Positions 63,905-64,000 of a stretch of DNA of 64,000 nucleotides are shown here, in pieces (position 1 is the first letter of the stretch; every line of letters begins with the position of its first letter). This DNA is from Linum tenue (Eukaryota; Streptophyta; Magnoliopsida; Malpighiales; Linaceae): contig CAMGYJ010000006.1 in NCBI GenBank assembly GCA_946122785.1, positions 35,050,066 through 35,114,065 of the forward strand. Direction: 5' to 3'. The notes beneath the pieces were generated by a model that searched no databases, had not been told where the DNA came from, and saw only the letters and a program-made list of their open reading frames with translations. Made by a program: the position numbers and the translations under genes.

Positions 63905-64000
63905 ATCTCCTACTTCGGCTGCATATTTTTCATAAATAATCATATCACAAAATTCTGTAGGCGTGTGACCATATGCTATTTGCACTTAGACATCTCATGA
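63905..64000 (-). mobile_element. Copia internal end with polypurine tract, running off the window
   Basis: On the minus strand GCAGCCGAAGTAGGAGAT immediately precedes the LTR start, a purine-rich tract in the right position. The rest is AT-rich and too short to identify. Confidence 0.6.

Noticed and set aside
1..64000. tRNA, rRNA or organellar DNA insertions
   Set aside because: I saw no cloverleaf-type tRNA with intact arms beyond primer-binding fragments, and no rRNA or plastid gene order. This was by eye; tRNAscan-SE and Infernal would settle it.

Overview
The window looks like nuclear DNA of a eudicot plant, repeat-rich and gene-poor. The evidence is two long intronless pentatricopeptide-repeat (PPR) genes, an F-box-associated fragment and a plastid-type ribose-5-phosphate isomerase fragment, surrounded by plant-type Copia, Gypsy (Athila-like and Tat-like), LINE, hAT, MULE, MITE and probable Helitron sequence. 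Nothing resembles bacterial operons, rRNA, tRNA or CRISPR. I cannot name the species.

Layout. 1-3142: 5' part of a minus-strand Copia element (LTR, gag, start of protease) that broke into the reverse transcriptase of an older Copia relic (3143-5690). 6172-8861: probable non-autonomous Helitron ending at an AT microsatellite. 9088-10738: hAT transposase tail and the 3' end of a LINE. 11137-12984: intact P-class PPR gene on the minus strand, with an unusual membrane-type reading frame overlapping its N-terminus. 13736-18038: LINE ORF2 relic split by a solo LTR (target duplication GGAGG) and a Tourist-like MITE (TTA). 18039-24801: truncated Athila-like Gypsy units and LTRs. 24826-28250: broken hAT transposase. 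28621-30709: non-autonomous hAT carrying a Pack-MULE with an F-box-associated fragment. 30819-42500: a second Athila-like LTR-internal-LTR-internal-LTR array with a MULE-type MITE and a hAT MITE inside it. 42501-49159: minus-strand Tat-like Gypsy relic with a tandem-repeat 3' region and two hAT insertions. 49839-56994: non-autonomous LTR element with perfect target duplication TTTTA, an unrecognised ORF, and a younger gag-protease-only LTR element (51027-55317) nested inside it. 57263-59098: intact E/E+-class PPR gene on the minus strand. 62285-63904: Copia LTR interrupted by a second Pack-MULE carrying a decayed ribose-5-phosphate isomerase fragment.

The two PPR genes are the only clear host genes; by family they should bind organellar RNA. 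Nearly everything else is a layered record of transposition, and many insertions can be delimited to the base from target duplications. I see no multigene pathway. The most interesting items are the two Pack-MULEs (one with an uninterrupted paralogous copy of its insertion site in the same window), the overlapping frame inside the PPR gene, the unidentified ORF of the non-autonomous LTR element, and the repeated hairpin-forming motifs of the Athila-like LTRs.
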